Source: Lathyrus oleraceus (Eukaryota > Streptophyta > Magnoliopsida > Fabales > Fabaceae). From it: a stretch of 64,000 bases of DNA. Below the pieces are notes generated by a model, which worked only from the letters and a program-made list of their open reading frames with translations, was not told the origin of the DNA and did not search any database. Below, one piece after another: positions 20,642 to 33,300 of the stretch. Both the position numbers and the translations under genes were made by a program. Each line of letters begins with the position of its first letter. Positions within the stretch are counted from its first letter, which is position 1. Location of the stretch: contig NC_066585.1 in the NCBI RefSeq assembly GCF_024323335.1, positions 81,505,359 to 81,569,358 on the forward strand, in the 5' to 3' direction.

Positions 20642-21819
20642 GGAAGGCGAACCTAAGCGAGTCCCTCCTAGCTTTTGTAGGTTTCTTGTTTATTGGGTGT
20701 TTATTCTTTTGTACAGTTATTTATTTTCAGCATTTACCTGCTTTACCTTATTGCATTCATGTACATATGTTTGTTGTATCTGCTGCCGTTTATCTGTTTG
20801 TTGGGGTGGGGTGTTCTATGAGAGGTAAGCCCATTACCCAGGCTTGAGTGTACACACAGATTTTAGAGTGGATGTTCATGAGGCTTGCGTGGCATGTTGC
20901 TACGTTAAGTCGTTCGTGAAGAACCACACCCAGACGAGGTTTCTCTTGGATATATTTTGTCCTATGGGTGTTCCATAACGACAGATATTCCTTTAAAAAT
21001 CGTCGACTCTGGTGACCATTTCCCGAGAACTCAGTCGAGGCCTCTCCTCCGAGACGTGATTATGTTAGCTCTGGTGGGCGCATTCTCGCTGCTCAATCCG
21101 AGGACCCCGAGACTGGGAACTTGCTTTAGGATATCCTGTTGAGGGGAGTCAGCAGAGGTCTTTTACCCCGTAATAATGCCAAACCTTCAGTGGTAAACGT
21201 ATTATTCTCGACTGAAGGGCTGAAGCTGACAAACTTCTGTTCTTAGAACCTACCAGTGAGGGGAGGGTTTGATCTCTACAGATACGGTTTCTGCCGGTGG
21301 TGCTGTGTTGGTGACTTTGGTTCAGCCAAATTTATGGACGTTTATTTCTGGGACGCCGGAGTTCTGTCCGTGGTTTATCAGCGGGTTCCGTTTATTTCGG
21401 ATCCCTGGGCTGAATCTGTGGGTGCTCACTCAGATGGTGACTCAGTTCTCCAGACATGGGTTCAGATGCCAGTTGATCAGATTGACTTTGGGTTTCAGAT
21501 GGTTGTGATCAGAGTTCAAGCCGAAGCTTCGGATCCTGTGTGCCGAGATGCACAACCTGCCAGTCTTGGCTCCATCCTTTGCATCATAGCATGTTTATTT
21601 TCCAAAAAATAATAATGCATGAAAAAAAGTTAACTCGCATGTGCATATCCTTTTCAGGATCATTCATGATAAAATAGCATCCGCATCATATGCATATCAT
21701 GCACATATCATCCTTGCATTGCAGACATGCTTGGGAGAGACTTCTCACTCTGGGTTTTGACTGAGACGGGATTGTTGATCATCGTCCGCACCGCAACCAG
21801 ATTGAATCATCAGAGGAGT
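20642..21819 (+). other. Element B leader
   Basis: About 1.2 kb between PBS and the gag start. The ORFs at 21256-21612 and 21269-21508 overlap each other, have no family features and are not called as genes. No ORF1 is recognisable. Confidence 0.6.
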
Positions 21820-22828
21820 ATGGATCAAGTCCAAGCTGAGTTGGCTGAGATGAGGGCAGAACATGGCCCAGTTCATGACCATGATGCAAGGAGTTGTTCA
21901 TGGGCAAGAGGAGCTGCGTGCCTTAGCCCAGAGACAGGAAGCTGTGATTCTGCCGCCCAGTCGTGCTTCACCAGAGGGGGTCCTTGTCAATGATCAAATT
22001 ACTGCTGTCACTATTCCCGTCAACAACTATGCCGTGGGTGAAGATTTGAGGGGTATTATAATCAGTAGACAGCCCCTTGCTACAGAGACTGTTAATGTCA
22101 GAGCAACTCTTGCTCCGGTTCGCCATCCTGGCTCTTCAAATCCTTCAAGTTCTAAAAAGCCATCCTCTGGGGCACCCAGAAGGGGAGAGGGTGAGACAAA
22201 CGTTGTGCACTGTCGGAGGAGCGTGAACAAAGGACAGCATCGGCAAGTTGCTGCTGTGACTATTCCAGCCACTCAAACTCAACAACAATAGAGAAGACCA
22301 ACTCAGCAATATCAGCATCAACAACATCGTCCTCAGCAGCAGACTTACCGGCCTCCCAATGGTAATCAAGCCAGTACGAGTAATGAGAGGAGAAGATCAT
22401 TTTTGATCCGATCCCTATGTCCTATGCAGAGCTGTATCCCTCTTTGATAGAGCGGAACTTGATTACTCCCAGAGACCCGCCGGCTATACCCGTCAACCCT
22501 CGGTGGTGGTATAGGCCTGAACAGCATTGTGTGTATCATTCGGGTGCTCCTGGTCATGATGTGGATAGTTGTTTCCAGCTAAAGATGAAGGTTCAAGACC
22601 TTGTGAGGTCAGGGATTCCGAGCTTTGAAGACTTAGGTCCCCGTGTTAATCAAGCTTGAAGACGGCAAGTCCCGGGTTGGTGATGGTTATTCTTCTGAGG
22701 TCTTCAACGAAGAGGTTTGTTCAAAAGCAGAAGTTGCTGATGCAAAGGATACTGACAGTTGTTATCCCTGGTGGGATCTATCACAAATGGGTCACTGTGG
22801 GTGTTCCTACAGTTGTTCAGAAGTCAGA
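21820..22828 (+). pseudogene. Element B gag/pro remnant
   Basis: Starts MDQVQAELAEMRAE, matching the N-terminus of C gag, shifts frame near 21862, then reads AQFMTMMQGVVHGQEELRAL. The capsid core found in C gag is missing. A Q-rich stretch and YAELYPSLIERNLITPRDP lead to the zinc-knuckle-like CVYHSGAPGHDVDSC (about 22531-22575). The protease domain is absent and only a diverged C-terminal tail (to about 22828) remains before the intron vestige. Several stops and frame changes make it non-coding. Confidence 0.85.
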
Positions 22829-23096
22829 GTAATAATCACTTTGTTTAAAAACCCTTCTCACATGCCAAAAGGAGAAGTGATGACATTGTTGGCAACATTT
22901 TGTGCAATGATATTTTTATTCAAATAAATGCATGTTAAACATTTGTTTTTTCCAATTGTTTTCCTTTTTCGCTTTTTACATGAAATTGGTGATCACAAAA
23001 AACCCTAAAAACAGGAATAAAAACAATCTTTTCATCTGCATAACGATTGTTTTGTTCGATTTCCAAAAAGCTTTTCATATCAAAATCATTATGCAG
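22829..23096 (+). other. Intron vestige of B
   Basis: GT at 22829-22830 and ATTATGCAG ending at 23096 flank 268 bp homologous to 38254-38520 of A. The A/B sequences are AT-rich with a pyrimidine-rich 3' part. This is the same position as the pro/RT intron of C. Confidence 0.6.
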
Positions 23097-23736
23097 GTTG
23101 TTTCTTAAACCCATTGAACACAATGATCTGACGTCATCTCCCAATTGTGAATTCCCTGTATTCGAAGCGGAAGAAGATGATGTTGAAGGGATTCCTGACG
23201 AGATTTCCCGACTTCTTGAGCAAGAAAAGAAGATCACTCAGCTGTATCTCGAGAATCAGCAGAACAGCCAACTGGGGCATAAAAGAAAAAGAAAAAAAAA
23301 GAAAATACAAAGAAAGAAGAGGGTGCAAAGTCAAAAGAAATCAGAATCAAAAGAAAGAAAGAAAGAAACAAAAGAGAAATAGCACCCTCAAAGTCCCAAG
23401 TTGACTGATGCTGAATGGATTCAGAGTCACTACGACCAAGTGAATCCGATCGAAAGGAAGAGATCAACTGCCATGTGTCATGGTCAGTCATATCAGCAGA
23501 GAGTGAAAAAGCATTCAATAAGAAGGTCAAGCCTCGTGTGTTCCGAGAAGGTGACCTCATGCTCAAGAAAGTCCTGTCTTTCGTGCCCGATTCCAGGGGC
23601 AAGTGAACTCCAAGCTATGAATGTCCATATGTTGTCAAGGGAGCCTTTTCAGGCGGTGCTTTGACACTTACAACAATGGATGAAGAAGTTCACTCGTCCT
23701 GTGAATCCAGATGCAGTCAAGAAATACTTCGCCTAA
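23097..23736 (+). pseudogene. B fused RT N-terminal linker and integrase tail
   Basis: The acidic pre-RT linker (EDDVEGIPDEISRLLEQEKK) runs into a purine-rich tract encoding mostly Lys, Arg and Glu (about 23278-23380). It then jumps to the integrase C-terminal region (DAEWIQSHYDQVNPIERKR, FREGDLMLKKVLSFVPDSRG) ending at a TAA at 23734-23736. RT, both RNase H domains and the integrase core are deleted. Stops and frameshifts are present. A has the same fusion. Confidence 0.88.
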
Positions 23737-23762
23737 AACAAAAAAAAGAGCAAAACAGCTCG

Positions 23763-23916
23763 CTAAGTCGAACACCCCAAAGGGCGACTTAGGCAAAAAG
23801 GAGCGTCTCGGTGGATTGAAAACCCGAAAGGGCGATCCAGGCAAAAGTTAGAGACATTAAAAAAAAAAAGAATTTGCATCCCGCTAGATTGATCACCTCA
23901 CACTGGGGCAATCTAG
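23763..23916 (+). other. Tandem hairpin array after integrase stop (B)
   Basis: Three hairpins: 23763-23770 with 23785-23792 (CTAAGTCG/CGACTTAG, 8 bp); 23812-23818 with 23833-23839 (TGGATTG/CGATCCA, one U-G); 23884-23891 with 23909-23916 (CTAGATTG/CAATCTAG, 8 bp). Each is followed by GGCAAAA. The first two loops contain an inner CCC/GGG pair. Confidence 0.78.
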
Positions 23917-26225
23917 GCAAAAATTAGGGATTTGGCAAGTAACTGCATCCTGACAAGACTGTGCCGTACATCTGTCATCCGTCAGGAATCCTCGATGCGT
24001 CGTCGACTGAAGCTCTGAATACATCGAAATTCAGAATGGTAGAGTAAGGATCATTATGTTCAATGTAGCCCTCTCCAATATATATCACCGATTTCAAACT
24101 TGTACAGATCTATGGAGTCTCGCCCTTTGCAGACTACCATTCCATCACATCAATTTGAGCTTTTATCCAATTATTTGCACTCTTATTTGTTTCAACTCAA
24201 CAAACGTTGTGCATGTTTTAATTGATAAAGTATCATTGTTTTTCAAAATAAATAAATTTTTCAAAATTGTTCTCAAACTAAGTGAATATTCACAATGATG
24301 GAAGGATACTTAGGAGACCCACAGTGCTCTCCCAAGGGCGGTATGATTACCAACAGGTAAGACAATTGTTCGTATCTCGAGCATGACTGTATCTTTTCCC
24401 TGTAGAACCTCTCATGGTTTCTCCTCAGCGAGCCTGAAGGTTACTGCCTTCCCAGTAGGGTTTGTGTTGATGGTTTTCCCTCAGTGAGATCCCCAAGCGG
24501 ATCGGGTTTGGAGAAAATCATCCCCAGTAGAGATAAGAATGGGTTGCCTCCCCTAGCAGGGTAATCTCCAAGCAGTTTGGGTTCGATGGAGTGCATCCTC
24601 AGCAAGGTTCGTCTTTCCCCAGCAGGGTGGAAGTTGACGTGACTATAAGATCCTCAGCACAGTTCTTGGAGTTCCCCGGTGTTGTCTCTGGAGGAGACGT
24701 GTGTTTATGCATTCATCATTTAGATAAGCATAACATATTGCATCATTAGTGCATAGCATTTCCATGATCATGGGGCATTGTGTAAAACAAAAAAACTCAT
24801 GCATCAACATTGCAAACATGTCCATTAGCCCTAGGCCGTGGTGACCAGCCGAGATTGGGTTGTTGGAAAGAGTTTAGCATCGCGCCATTGGATCGGTTTC
24901 AGAATTGGGTTCATCAGCATGGTTGAGAGGTTGGTGCTTTCCCAACAAGTGACTCCTTAGTTGAGTGGGTATCCCCAGCAGTGTTACTCCCTGAAGTTGG
25001 CAGCATCTTGCAAGCTTGGGTCCATTCCCTTAGCAGCAGTGGGTGTGTCTGATCTCTCCATGTAGAGTCTACCCCTTAAGCAGAAAGTGTCTACCATTTC
25101 CTTCCGCGCTCCCCACTGAGTTACATCCTCGTGGATGACGGTTGTTTCTGTTCCCTCCCTAACGGGATGGGTTTTCCCTATTGAGTTCTTTCCTCATTAG
25201 GATGAGTCCTGTTTCAGTCTGCCTTTTTGGATCAATCCTAAATTGGCTTCCTGTTGGCTGTCTCCCGTGCTTCCCTGGGGCATAAATGGATAGTCGCTCA
25301 CTAACCGGCACTCATTCATCTCATCCTCAGCGGAATTTGTGGCTTCTACCTACAAATCGGTAGTTGTAAGTCCTATCTTTGTGGTTTTCTACCTACAAGC
25401 TGGTAGTTGTAAAATCCCACTTTCACCCCCTAGCAGAGGTAACCTTTGTGGTTCATGCTGTTTGTGGCTTCTACCAACGAACCGGTAGTTGTAAGTCCTA
25501 TCTTTGTGGTTTTCTACCTACTAACTGGTAGTTGTAAAATCCCACTTTCATCCCCTAGCAGAGGTAACCGTTGTGGTTCATTCTGATTGTTGGCGGATTT
25601 TGCGGTCTTCTACCTACTACCCGGTAGTTGTAAATCCTTTTTTCTCGCTCGGTCTCTCAGCAGACTGTTTGTGGCTTCTACCAACGAACCGGTAGTTGCA
25701 AGTCCTATCTTTGTGGTTTTCTACCTACTAACTGGTAGTTGTAAAATCCCACTTTCATCCCCTAGCAGAGTTAACCCTTTGTGCTCATCCTGGTCGAGGA
25801 CTGGTTACTTTTCTGTGGTTTTCTGCCTACAAACCGGTAGATGTAATCCCCTCTTTGTGGTATTGATAGTCTTGTCCCCTTTGGATACTTGCCTTGATCA
25901 AGCAGTATTGTCCCCATTGGGTCTTCCCCTTCTTCTTGGATATTTGCTCCGAGTAAGCAACTTTATCCTCTTTTGATTGGTCATCTTTTGCATACCTAGT
26001 CTGGTACCCCGTTGCCTTTCTTTTCAGTCGTTTATCCATTTAACAACCTACAACCCGGTTATGGATAATCTTCCATGCGAGTGTATTATCTACGTTTTGA
26101 CGGCTATAGATAATATATCTCATGCACTCTTTGGTCAATCTTTCGATTGTTATCCCCAACTTGCATCTTTGGCATGCGTGCCGGCTCATGTATCACTGTT
26201 TTGTTATCTTCGCCGATGCTGATAG
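23917..26225 (+). other. Element B 3' UTR, proximal part
   Basis: No gene. A segment around 24050-24300 is homologous to about 36950-37215 of A. From 24400 to 25300 there are many CCCCAGCAG-like motifs, with exact TCCCCAGCAG at 24616-24625 and 24972-24981, complementary to the PBS. Hairpin repeats follow at 25340-25850. Confidence 0.75.
25340..25850 (+). repeat. CTACC...GGTAG hairpin repeats in B 3' UTR
   Basis: About eight copies of CTACC-NACNANCN-GGTAG followed by TTGTAA and TTTGTGG, for example near 25347, 25391, 25468, 25516, 25610, 25678 and 25720. Some are interleaved with CCCCTAGCAGAG motifs. Antisense-oriented relatives lie at about 34880-35240 in A. Confidence 0.75.
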
Positions 26226-27010
26226 ACATGAAGTTTTCCCGGTATCCAGACCGAAGTGGCATTCATGCCAGTTTCCGATTTCCAGATCGAAGAAGTTCTC
26301 AACAGTCAGGACGAAGAACTTGTGGCATTCAGGCCAGTTTTCCCGATATCCAGACCGAAGTGGCATTCAGGCCAGTTTCCGATTTCCAGATCGAAGAAGT
26401 TCTCAACAGTCAGGACGAAGAACTTGTGGCATTCAGGCCAGTTTTCCCGGTATCCAGACCGAAGTTGCATTCAGGCCAGTTTCCGATTTCCAGATCGAAG
26501 AAGTTCTCAACAGTCAGGACGAAGAACTTGTGGCATCCAGGCCAGTTCCCGGTATCCAGACCGAAGTGGCATTCAGGCCAGTTTCCGATTTCCAGATCGA
26601 AGAAGTTCTCAACCGTCAGGACGAAGAACTTGTGGCATCCAGGCCAGTTCCCGGTATCCAGACCGAAGTGGCATTCAGGCCAGTTTCCGATTTCCAGATC
26701 GAAGAAGTTCTCAACAGTCAGGACGAAGAACTTGTGGAATTCAGGCCAGTTTTCCCGGTATCCAGACCGAAGTGGCATTCAGGCCAGTTTTCCCGGTATC
26801 CAGACCGAAGTGGCATTCAGGCCAGTTTTCCCGGTATCCAGACCGAAGTGGCATTCAGGCCAGTTTTCCCGGTATCCAGACCGAAGTGGCATTCAGGCCA
26901 GAGTTTTCCCGGTATCCAGACCGAAGTGGCATTCAAGCCAGTCTTTCCCGATTTTCAGATCGAAGAAGTTTCCGGTATCCAGACCGAAGTGGCATTCAGG
27001 CCAGTTTTTC
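26226..27010 (+). repeat. 38-bp tandem repeat with about 105-bp higher-order unit
   Basis: The 38-bp unit contains CCGGTATCCAGACCGAAGTG followed by GCATTCAGGCCAGTTTT. In the left half it alternates with a related unit containing CCGATTTCCAGATCGAAGAA to give a longer period; the right half is the 38-bp unit alone. All three forward frames stay open (265-374 residues) because the unit lacks stops and is not a multiple of three. These are not genes. The unit is shared with positions 1-135. Confidence 0.92.
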
Positions 27011-27346
27011 CGATATCCAGATCAAAGTGGTGTTCAGACCAGATTTCCAGTGATCAGACCAACATTGATACTCTCATATTCCGATGCTTAGTGCGGCGTT
27101 CAGGCCCTGGGTATTCCTGTGTTACCATTTATTTTGGTATTCAGGTCAACTTCCTGTTTCGGTACTCAGACCGATTTTCACCGTACCAGACGGATTCTTC
27201 TTTTGAGATTGCTTCTTTGACGATGCTGACAGGCATTGTTTCATAGGGATTCAGGAGCAAAATCCGGGTCTTCTTAGTATTTAACCATCTCCCACAATGA
27301 TAATATGAAGAACGTCCTGCTTCATATTCTCTAGTTGAAGACGCTT
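27011..27346 (+). other. Element B 3' UTR, distal part
   Basis: Degenerate remnants of the 38-bp repeat (GTATTCAGG, CCAGACCG-like pieces) grade into unique sequence up to the polypurine tract. No gene. Confidence 0.6.
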
Positions 27347-27359
27347 AAATAGGGGCAGC
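27347..27359 (+). other. Polypurine tract of B
   Basis: AAATAGGGGCAGC directly precedes the 3' LTR start TGTCACACC. It is near-identical to the A tract. Confidence 0.85.
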
Positions 27360-30300
27360 TGTCACACCCCGATTTTGACCCTGATATTCATATCATTATT
27401 TCATTCATTATTTGCTCCTCATGATTTTGTTCCTATACTATGGTACTCTTTTTTTTATGAGCATCAAGTGGCCTCCTTTTCCGTTATGGGTGCACCATGT
27501 TCACAAGGAGATTCAGGGAGGTCTCCCCTACTATGATGAACATTGTTTGATTCGAGGAGATTCCAGTGGTTTACCATGTTCTAAGGGAGAGTCATTATCA
27601 TGTGAGTTTTTCTCAAGAGGGACCGAGCCTGGTTATCGGCGGAATCAAGCTAGTGGCCGAAGTTTTGTTATCATCTCCTAATTTGATTTGCTCTGGGCCT
27701 CCATTTTGACATGCACAAGGTGGAAAGCAAGAGACATCTTCATGGGAACAAATCTATGCTGCCACATATAACAGCCGGTGGTAATTCATTTCCAGCTCAC
27801 CAATATGCTACATTTTCAGATCAGAGTAACACATACTCATGTTCCTTATAGGCCAATTCTATTTTGTTATTGGGAGAAATGATACTTGATAGAGCATTTA
27901 GAAAGGAGAGAAAATGGTTCAGGAGGGCGGATAACATTGACTTCATGAAAATCTCCCATAAACATGTTTTCCGTCTTAAGATAAATAAGGAAACTTACAC
28001 TAGAAATTATGAGGCCTCACTATCAACATTCAAGATCGACACCAAGATTTTGACATGCTTAACTTTCAGCTATACAGTCAATTGCAAAAGCAACAATTCA
28101 TTCCAAAAAAAAAGAGTTTAACAATACATTAATATCATTACAGAAGGTTCCACAAAAGCCTATTATGCAGTGTTGAGCAATAAATTTATTACAACAGAAA
28201 GCTGTGATGAAAAGATGAAATAGAGACTTGAACCAACTTCTCTGCAGCACAGATGGAGAACCTTCGTCATGGACGGCAAGGGCTAAAATTGCTCTGGATT
28301 CGGCAGGAGTTTGATTAAAGCTGGAAATCCATCAGTCCCTGCCGCTGTTATTGCTCCAAGTTGAAACCCATGATTGGTTGGAGGATCCTGTCATCACTTG
28401 AATAGACGGCGAAGTCTCGGGGATTAAGAGAGAACGAATTAAAGTCCTTTGCACTTCTGGGAAGATGATTGTTGTTAAAACTCCCAGTATTTATCATGAA
28501 GATGCCAAAGTACCGCTGTGCGAAATGGATGCCACAATTCAGACACGCAACCACCCTCTACCAAAGCCCGAAGCAACACGGAAACCTGCATTTTCACAAC
28601 AGAAGCAAAAAAAATCAACGGCAGGTCGTGACATCTAAACCAATGCATCATCATAGCTACTAACATACCTGCTGTTTCCTAGTACAGCTTTGGCAACACT
28701 ATCAGTGAGCATCTCTCGAGCCCTTTGAGGCTTTACAACATCCTTGTTCAGGTATACTAGCTTTGGAAGAAGACCACACACTGCTTTGCGCAGTTGCTCA
28801 TCACCGATGTTGCTTTGAATTGGATTTCCAAGCAGATTCAGGGCCTGAAGTGAGTTGTAGTTTGCTACAAGCTGGCCTAATGCTTTTGTTGTTGTTATCT
28901 TGTTAAAGCTCAAGTCCAGAACTGTTAGCTTCAATAATCTGTGCAACCCCTCAACATCACTTATCTTGTTTCCCGCAAGATATAGCTCTTTGACCGGTGT
29001 ACAATTTGATAACCCTGATAAACAGTCATTAATTTTTAGAAAGTGCTTCTGTGAAGACTAAGATTCGAGAAATAAAAAAACACCAGTGATCATCAGCCCG
29101 CATAGAAACTAACCTTGTCCAATTCTTGAGATGCGATTATAACTTAGGTCAAGTACATGCAATCGGGTTAATTCTCTGAGGCCCTCAATGGTGCTGATCT
29201 TGTTTCTTGACAAATTTAGTGTGTGAAGACTCTTTGGGAGAAATCCAGGTGTGATATGAACTGCAAATCAATGAAGAAGAAACCAGTCAAAGGAGCTTGT
29301 ATTGTTTCTAATTTGAAATCATATTGAAGGGATGGCTTTTATACCAACACCATATATATGAGCTGCAGATGAGGCTGAATTCAGAGATTGGACCACGCTA
29401 TTGGCGTACAAAAAATCCTTTGAAGAATCGGCATCTTGATGTCAGGCCAACTGAGTCGTGCTTCTTGCAATTGATCTATCAGCATCTGGAGAAGGTGGCA
29501 GAACAATGGTTCCAATACTGTCAACAGAAAAAAAAAGATATATCAAAGACCCCTAAAGTACCTAAGCAAAGTCAAATGAAAATCGACACCCAGAATCCCT
29601 GTCATAGCTCTGATGTCGTCGTTACACTTGCAGCAACAATCCAATGACTGCCAGTGCATCTGTTAACCATAAGAAGTTTTTTTGAATCAAAATACTAAAC
29701 AGGGTGGAACGCCAACCTTAGGGGGGAAACCTTGAAAAAACGATGGAGCAAATCATGTGACAAATTCCGGAGTTGAAGCCCAAACAAATGTTCACACCAA
29801 TGCGGCAGTGTTCTCATGCATAGCCAAACCAGTTCCTATTGTCACGTCTGTTATATCTTTATCTCCTGCAAGTATCAACAATAACAGTTACGGATTGATA
29901 CAATCCCGTTCCAATAATCCATAAGCGTCACGTTCCGTTTGTTTCAAGTGTGTCAAAAAAAATTTACAGTAGTGACTTGCCTGTTACTCACGGTAAAGGT
30001 TGAGGAGCCTAAGAGAGGGACCACCTGCTGAAAGAGGACAAAAATTCCCTAACATCCTCCGTACGAAGGCTCCACTACGCAGCAGAAAACGCAGCAGAGG
30101 AAAGAGAGGGGTCCTGTATAAAAAGCCGTTACTATTCACAAAACCCTAAGTTTTGGGGGGCGGCCATTGTTCAAAAAAAAGAGAAGAAAAAACCCTAAAG
30201 AAATGGAGACGGAGGCGAGTCTAAAGAACCTGGAGGCGGAGTTATTTGGAGAGAACCCTAGAGCTTCATCTGGACGCCGTTTGAACAACAACTGATTCCG

Positions 30301-33300
30301 AGGGAAAAGCAGGCGAGCGAGCATATCAGAGTGGAATCGGCTGACGAAAGAGCGAAAGATCCAAGCGTCACCAGTCCAACCGTCGTTGATCTCCTTGTAA
30401 CCGGTTTCGTCGCCTGCGTTTGGTTGCACTGTTGTTGTTCACGTTTGGACTTCCCCAAGTTGGAAAGGTTAGTTTCTTTTCGTCTTTGATATTGGTTTGG
30501 GTTTTCGTTTAGGGAAGAAACGTTGGTTTATTTTATTGCTCACTGTTGATTCCTCTTCAAATACCATTCCCTGTATTTATTTTCCATTTTCAAACATTTA
30601 AAGCCTTTTGTTAAAGGTTCGGTTGCCGTACCGTTGATTTTTGTGGCTTTTCTTTACAGCAGCCTTTCATTAATGTTGCCAGCTAGTGCTAGCATTAGGC
30701 ACCCTTCGTTGTCCGCACCCATAAATCCAGGCGGCTAGGGATGCCCTTCGGACTCCCTCGTTGGCTTCCACATGAACACATCTGTGAAGTAGATTTTTGT
30801 GACTCGAGTCCGTTTTGGCCCAAAGTCTTGTTTGGGCTTTTGGCTTTGATCCATTTCCTGCGGCCCATGTGAGAGCCCTTTTGTATTTCATTTGGCTGTG
30901 GCTTAACAGCTTGTGGCTCTTGGCCGGGTGGGTGTGAAGCCTGTTTGCTCCTTCCCTTGTTGCGGGTTCGATACCCGCGCGTGGCAAGTTGGTTTTAATT
31001 TATTTTTCATTTCTTTATTTGCTGGCTTATCACTAGGTCTTGGGTTCGACCCTAGCGTAACTCATTTACTATTTTTATTTTCTCCTTTTATACTTTATTC
31101 TCATTTTTCCGATATTGTTGAACATCAATTTTAATCTATGGACTCAATAATTCCCATGTTGTAGTTCCATGATTATTTTATTGATATATTGATAGTATTT
31201 CGCCGCGTTTCGATTAATCGCATATGACATTTTAATCATTGTCAACATGCGCAAACCGGCTTTGAGCACATTATTTAGGTTTTATGTGTCCCTCGATTTC
31301 CATCCGTGCAAACCCCGATTTATCTTTTTTTTTCGATTTAATTTTTTAAGTTTGTTGTAAATACAACTTGTTGTGTCGTTATTTTCTTCACACAGCTTAC
31401 TCTTGGGCTTTCTTACAATGAGCCGGTTTCTTTGCACTTACACTCATACATTGTTTAATGCTTTATTATTTCATTCTTTGATTATTTGATTCGATTATAT
31501 ACTTGCTTAAATATCTTATTGTTGATTAACTGTTGCCTACTTGTATGGTGTATGAGGCATATATTTATATTATTTGATTACCATGTCAACCCCCATTCAT
31601 AACAAATGTACCCCTCTCCCATGAGATGTATAATATTCTTTCATTCTTTATTCATCTGTTAATACAAGAAATAAAATGAACATTCGATAACCATTTCAAA
31701 ACAAGATCAAAACCTCGATCCAACGTCGAGTAATCATTTTTCAAAACCTAACAGAACCAGCACGTATTCATCCACCCTTTTGTAAGTCGATTGCTTTATG
31801 CATCGCCATCAACCTTGTAAGTCGATTGCTTCATGCATCGCCATCTACCTTTATCCCTAACACTTCTCCTTGCTCCATTCGTCGATTCTTATTCCGATTA
31901 GATAGCACCCATTAGATAGAACCCTTTGCATGATAACATAGGTAGGATTCCCATATTCTTTTGTATGATAACATAGGTAGAATTCCCATATTCTTTGCAT
32001 GCTAACATTAGGTAGATGTTCCCATTTGTAAATCCTAACACTTAAGTACACATTGCATGACAACTTTAGGGCAGAGCTTCCCCATTTCTTTTAGACCTTT
32101 CCGAGCGTCTCCGATCTTGTGGCATGTAGTCCGTTCTATTGCAAAGAGGTAACTGCCTAAGACTCGATTCAGCGAGCTGCGACACCTACTGCTAGGATGT
32201 GAACACATTGCCCACTCTCCTTTGACACAACTGGTGTCCTCCTTTTGTAAAGTCCATATTCAGATGGCAACCCCTAGTTAGGGGAACTACGTTGCCCTGA
32301 TCCTCATACCAGATGAGGTACGTAGGCAGGAGATCGTGCGAGATCTCTCCGGGCACACCTTTCTTTTTTCTTTTTGTGTGTGCTTGACAGTTATAGGCTC
32401 GAGTTCCCGACTCCCTATTAACTTGTTTGGTTGTTGTGTGCTTGGAAGCTGATGTAAGTCCATCAAGTGGCATTCGGGTTCCAGTGTGGTTTTGTTGGGT
32501 TCGGATGCTGATGTAAGTCCAGTGATTGGCAGTCGGGCTCCACGTTTGCCCCTTTGTGTTTGTTGGGTTCGGATGCTGATGTAAGTCCAGTGATTGGCAG
32601 TCGGGCTCCACGTTTGCCCTTTTGTGTGTGTTTTGGTTCGGATGCTGATGTAAGTCCAGTGATTGGCAGTCGGGCTCCATGTTTGCCACCTTTTTGTGTG
32701 TAGGTGTCTTGTTTTGTTTGGCGCGCGTGAGCCGAACTACGACAACTCTGATTCTCATGTTCAGATGAGATACGTAGGCACAAGATGCGATGTCTTGCCG
32801 AGTTTGACTAACGACTAACAACTAATCTTTGTTTGCTTTCGCCCTCGTTGCGATCTTTTCTCTCGCCCTCGTTGCGATCGAGACTTTCCCTTTCTCTTGC
32901 CCTCGTTGCAATCGAGACCCTTCTTCCCGTAGTTAGCTGAACTACGTTTTTGCTCTGATTCTCATTCCCGATGAGATACGTAGGCATAAGACGCGATGTC
33001 TTAGCGAGCACACTTATCCTTAACCCTTAGGTACCCGAGCTACGAAGACTCTGATTCTCATTTCAGATGAGATACGTATGCAATGGATGCGATATCTGTG
33101 CGAGTCATTTTTCTCTTGACCCTTTTAGTAAATAGTACATTAGATATAACACACACCCTTTAGACAAGAACAACAAGAGTGGATCCCGTAGAGTACTACG
33201 GATGCGTAGGGGTGCTAATACCTTCCCTTCGCATAATCGACTCCCGAACCCAAGATTTGGTTGCGAGACCTTGTCTTTTCCTTTCCTTTCTCCAGGTTTA

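Noticed and set aside
26122..27246. Three overlapping ORFs of 265-374 residues on the plus strand
   Set aside because: They are the same 38-bp tandem repeat read in three frames, with no start context or domain, and lie in a retrotransposon 3' UTR.
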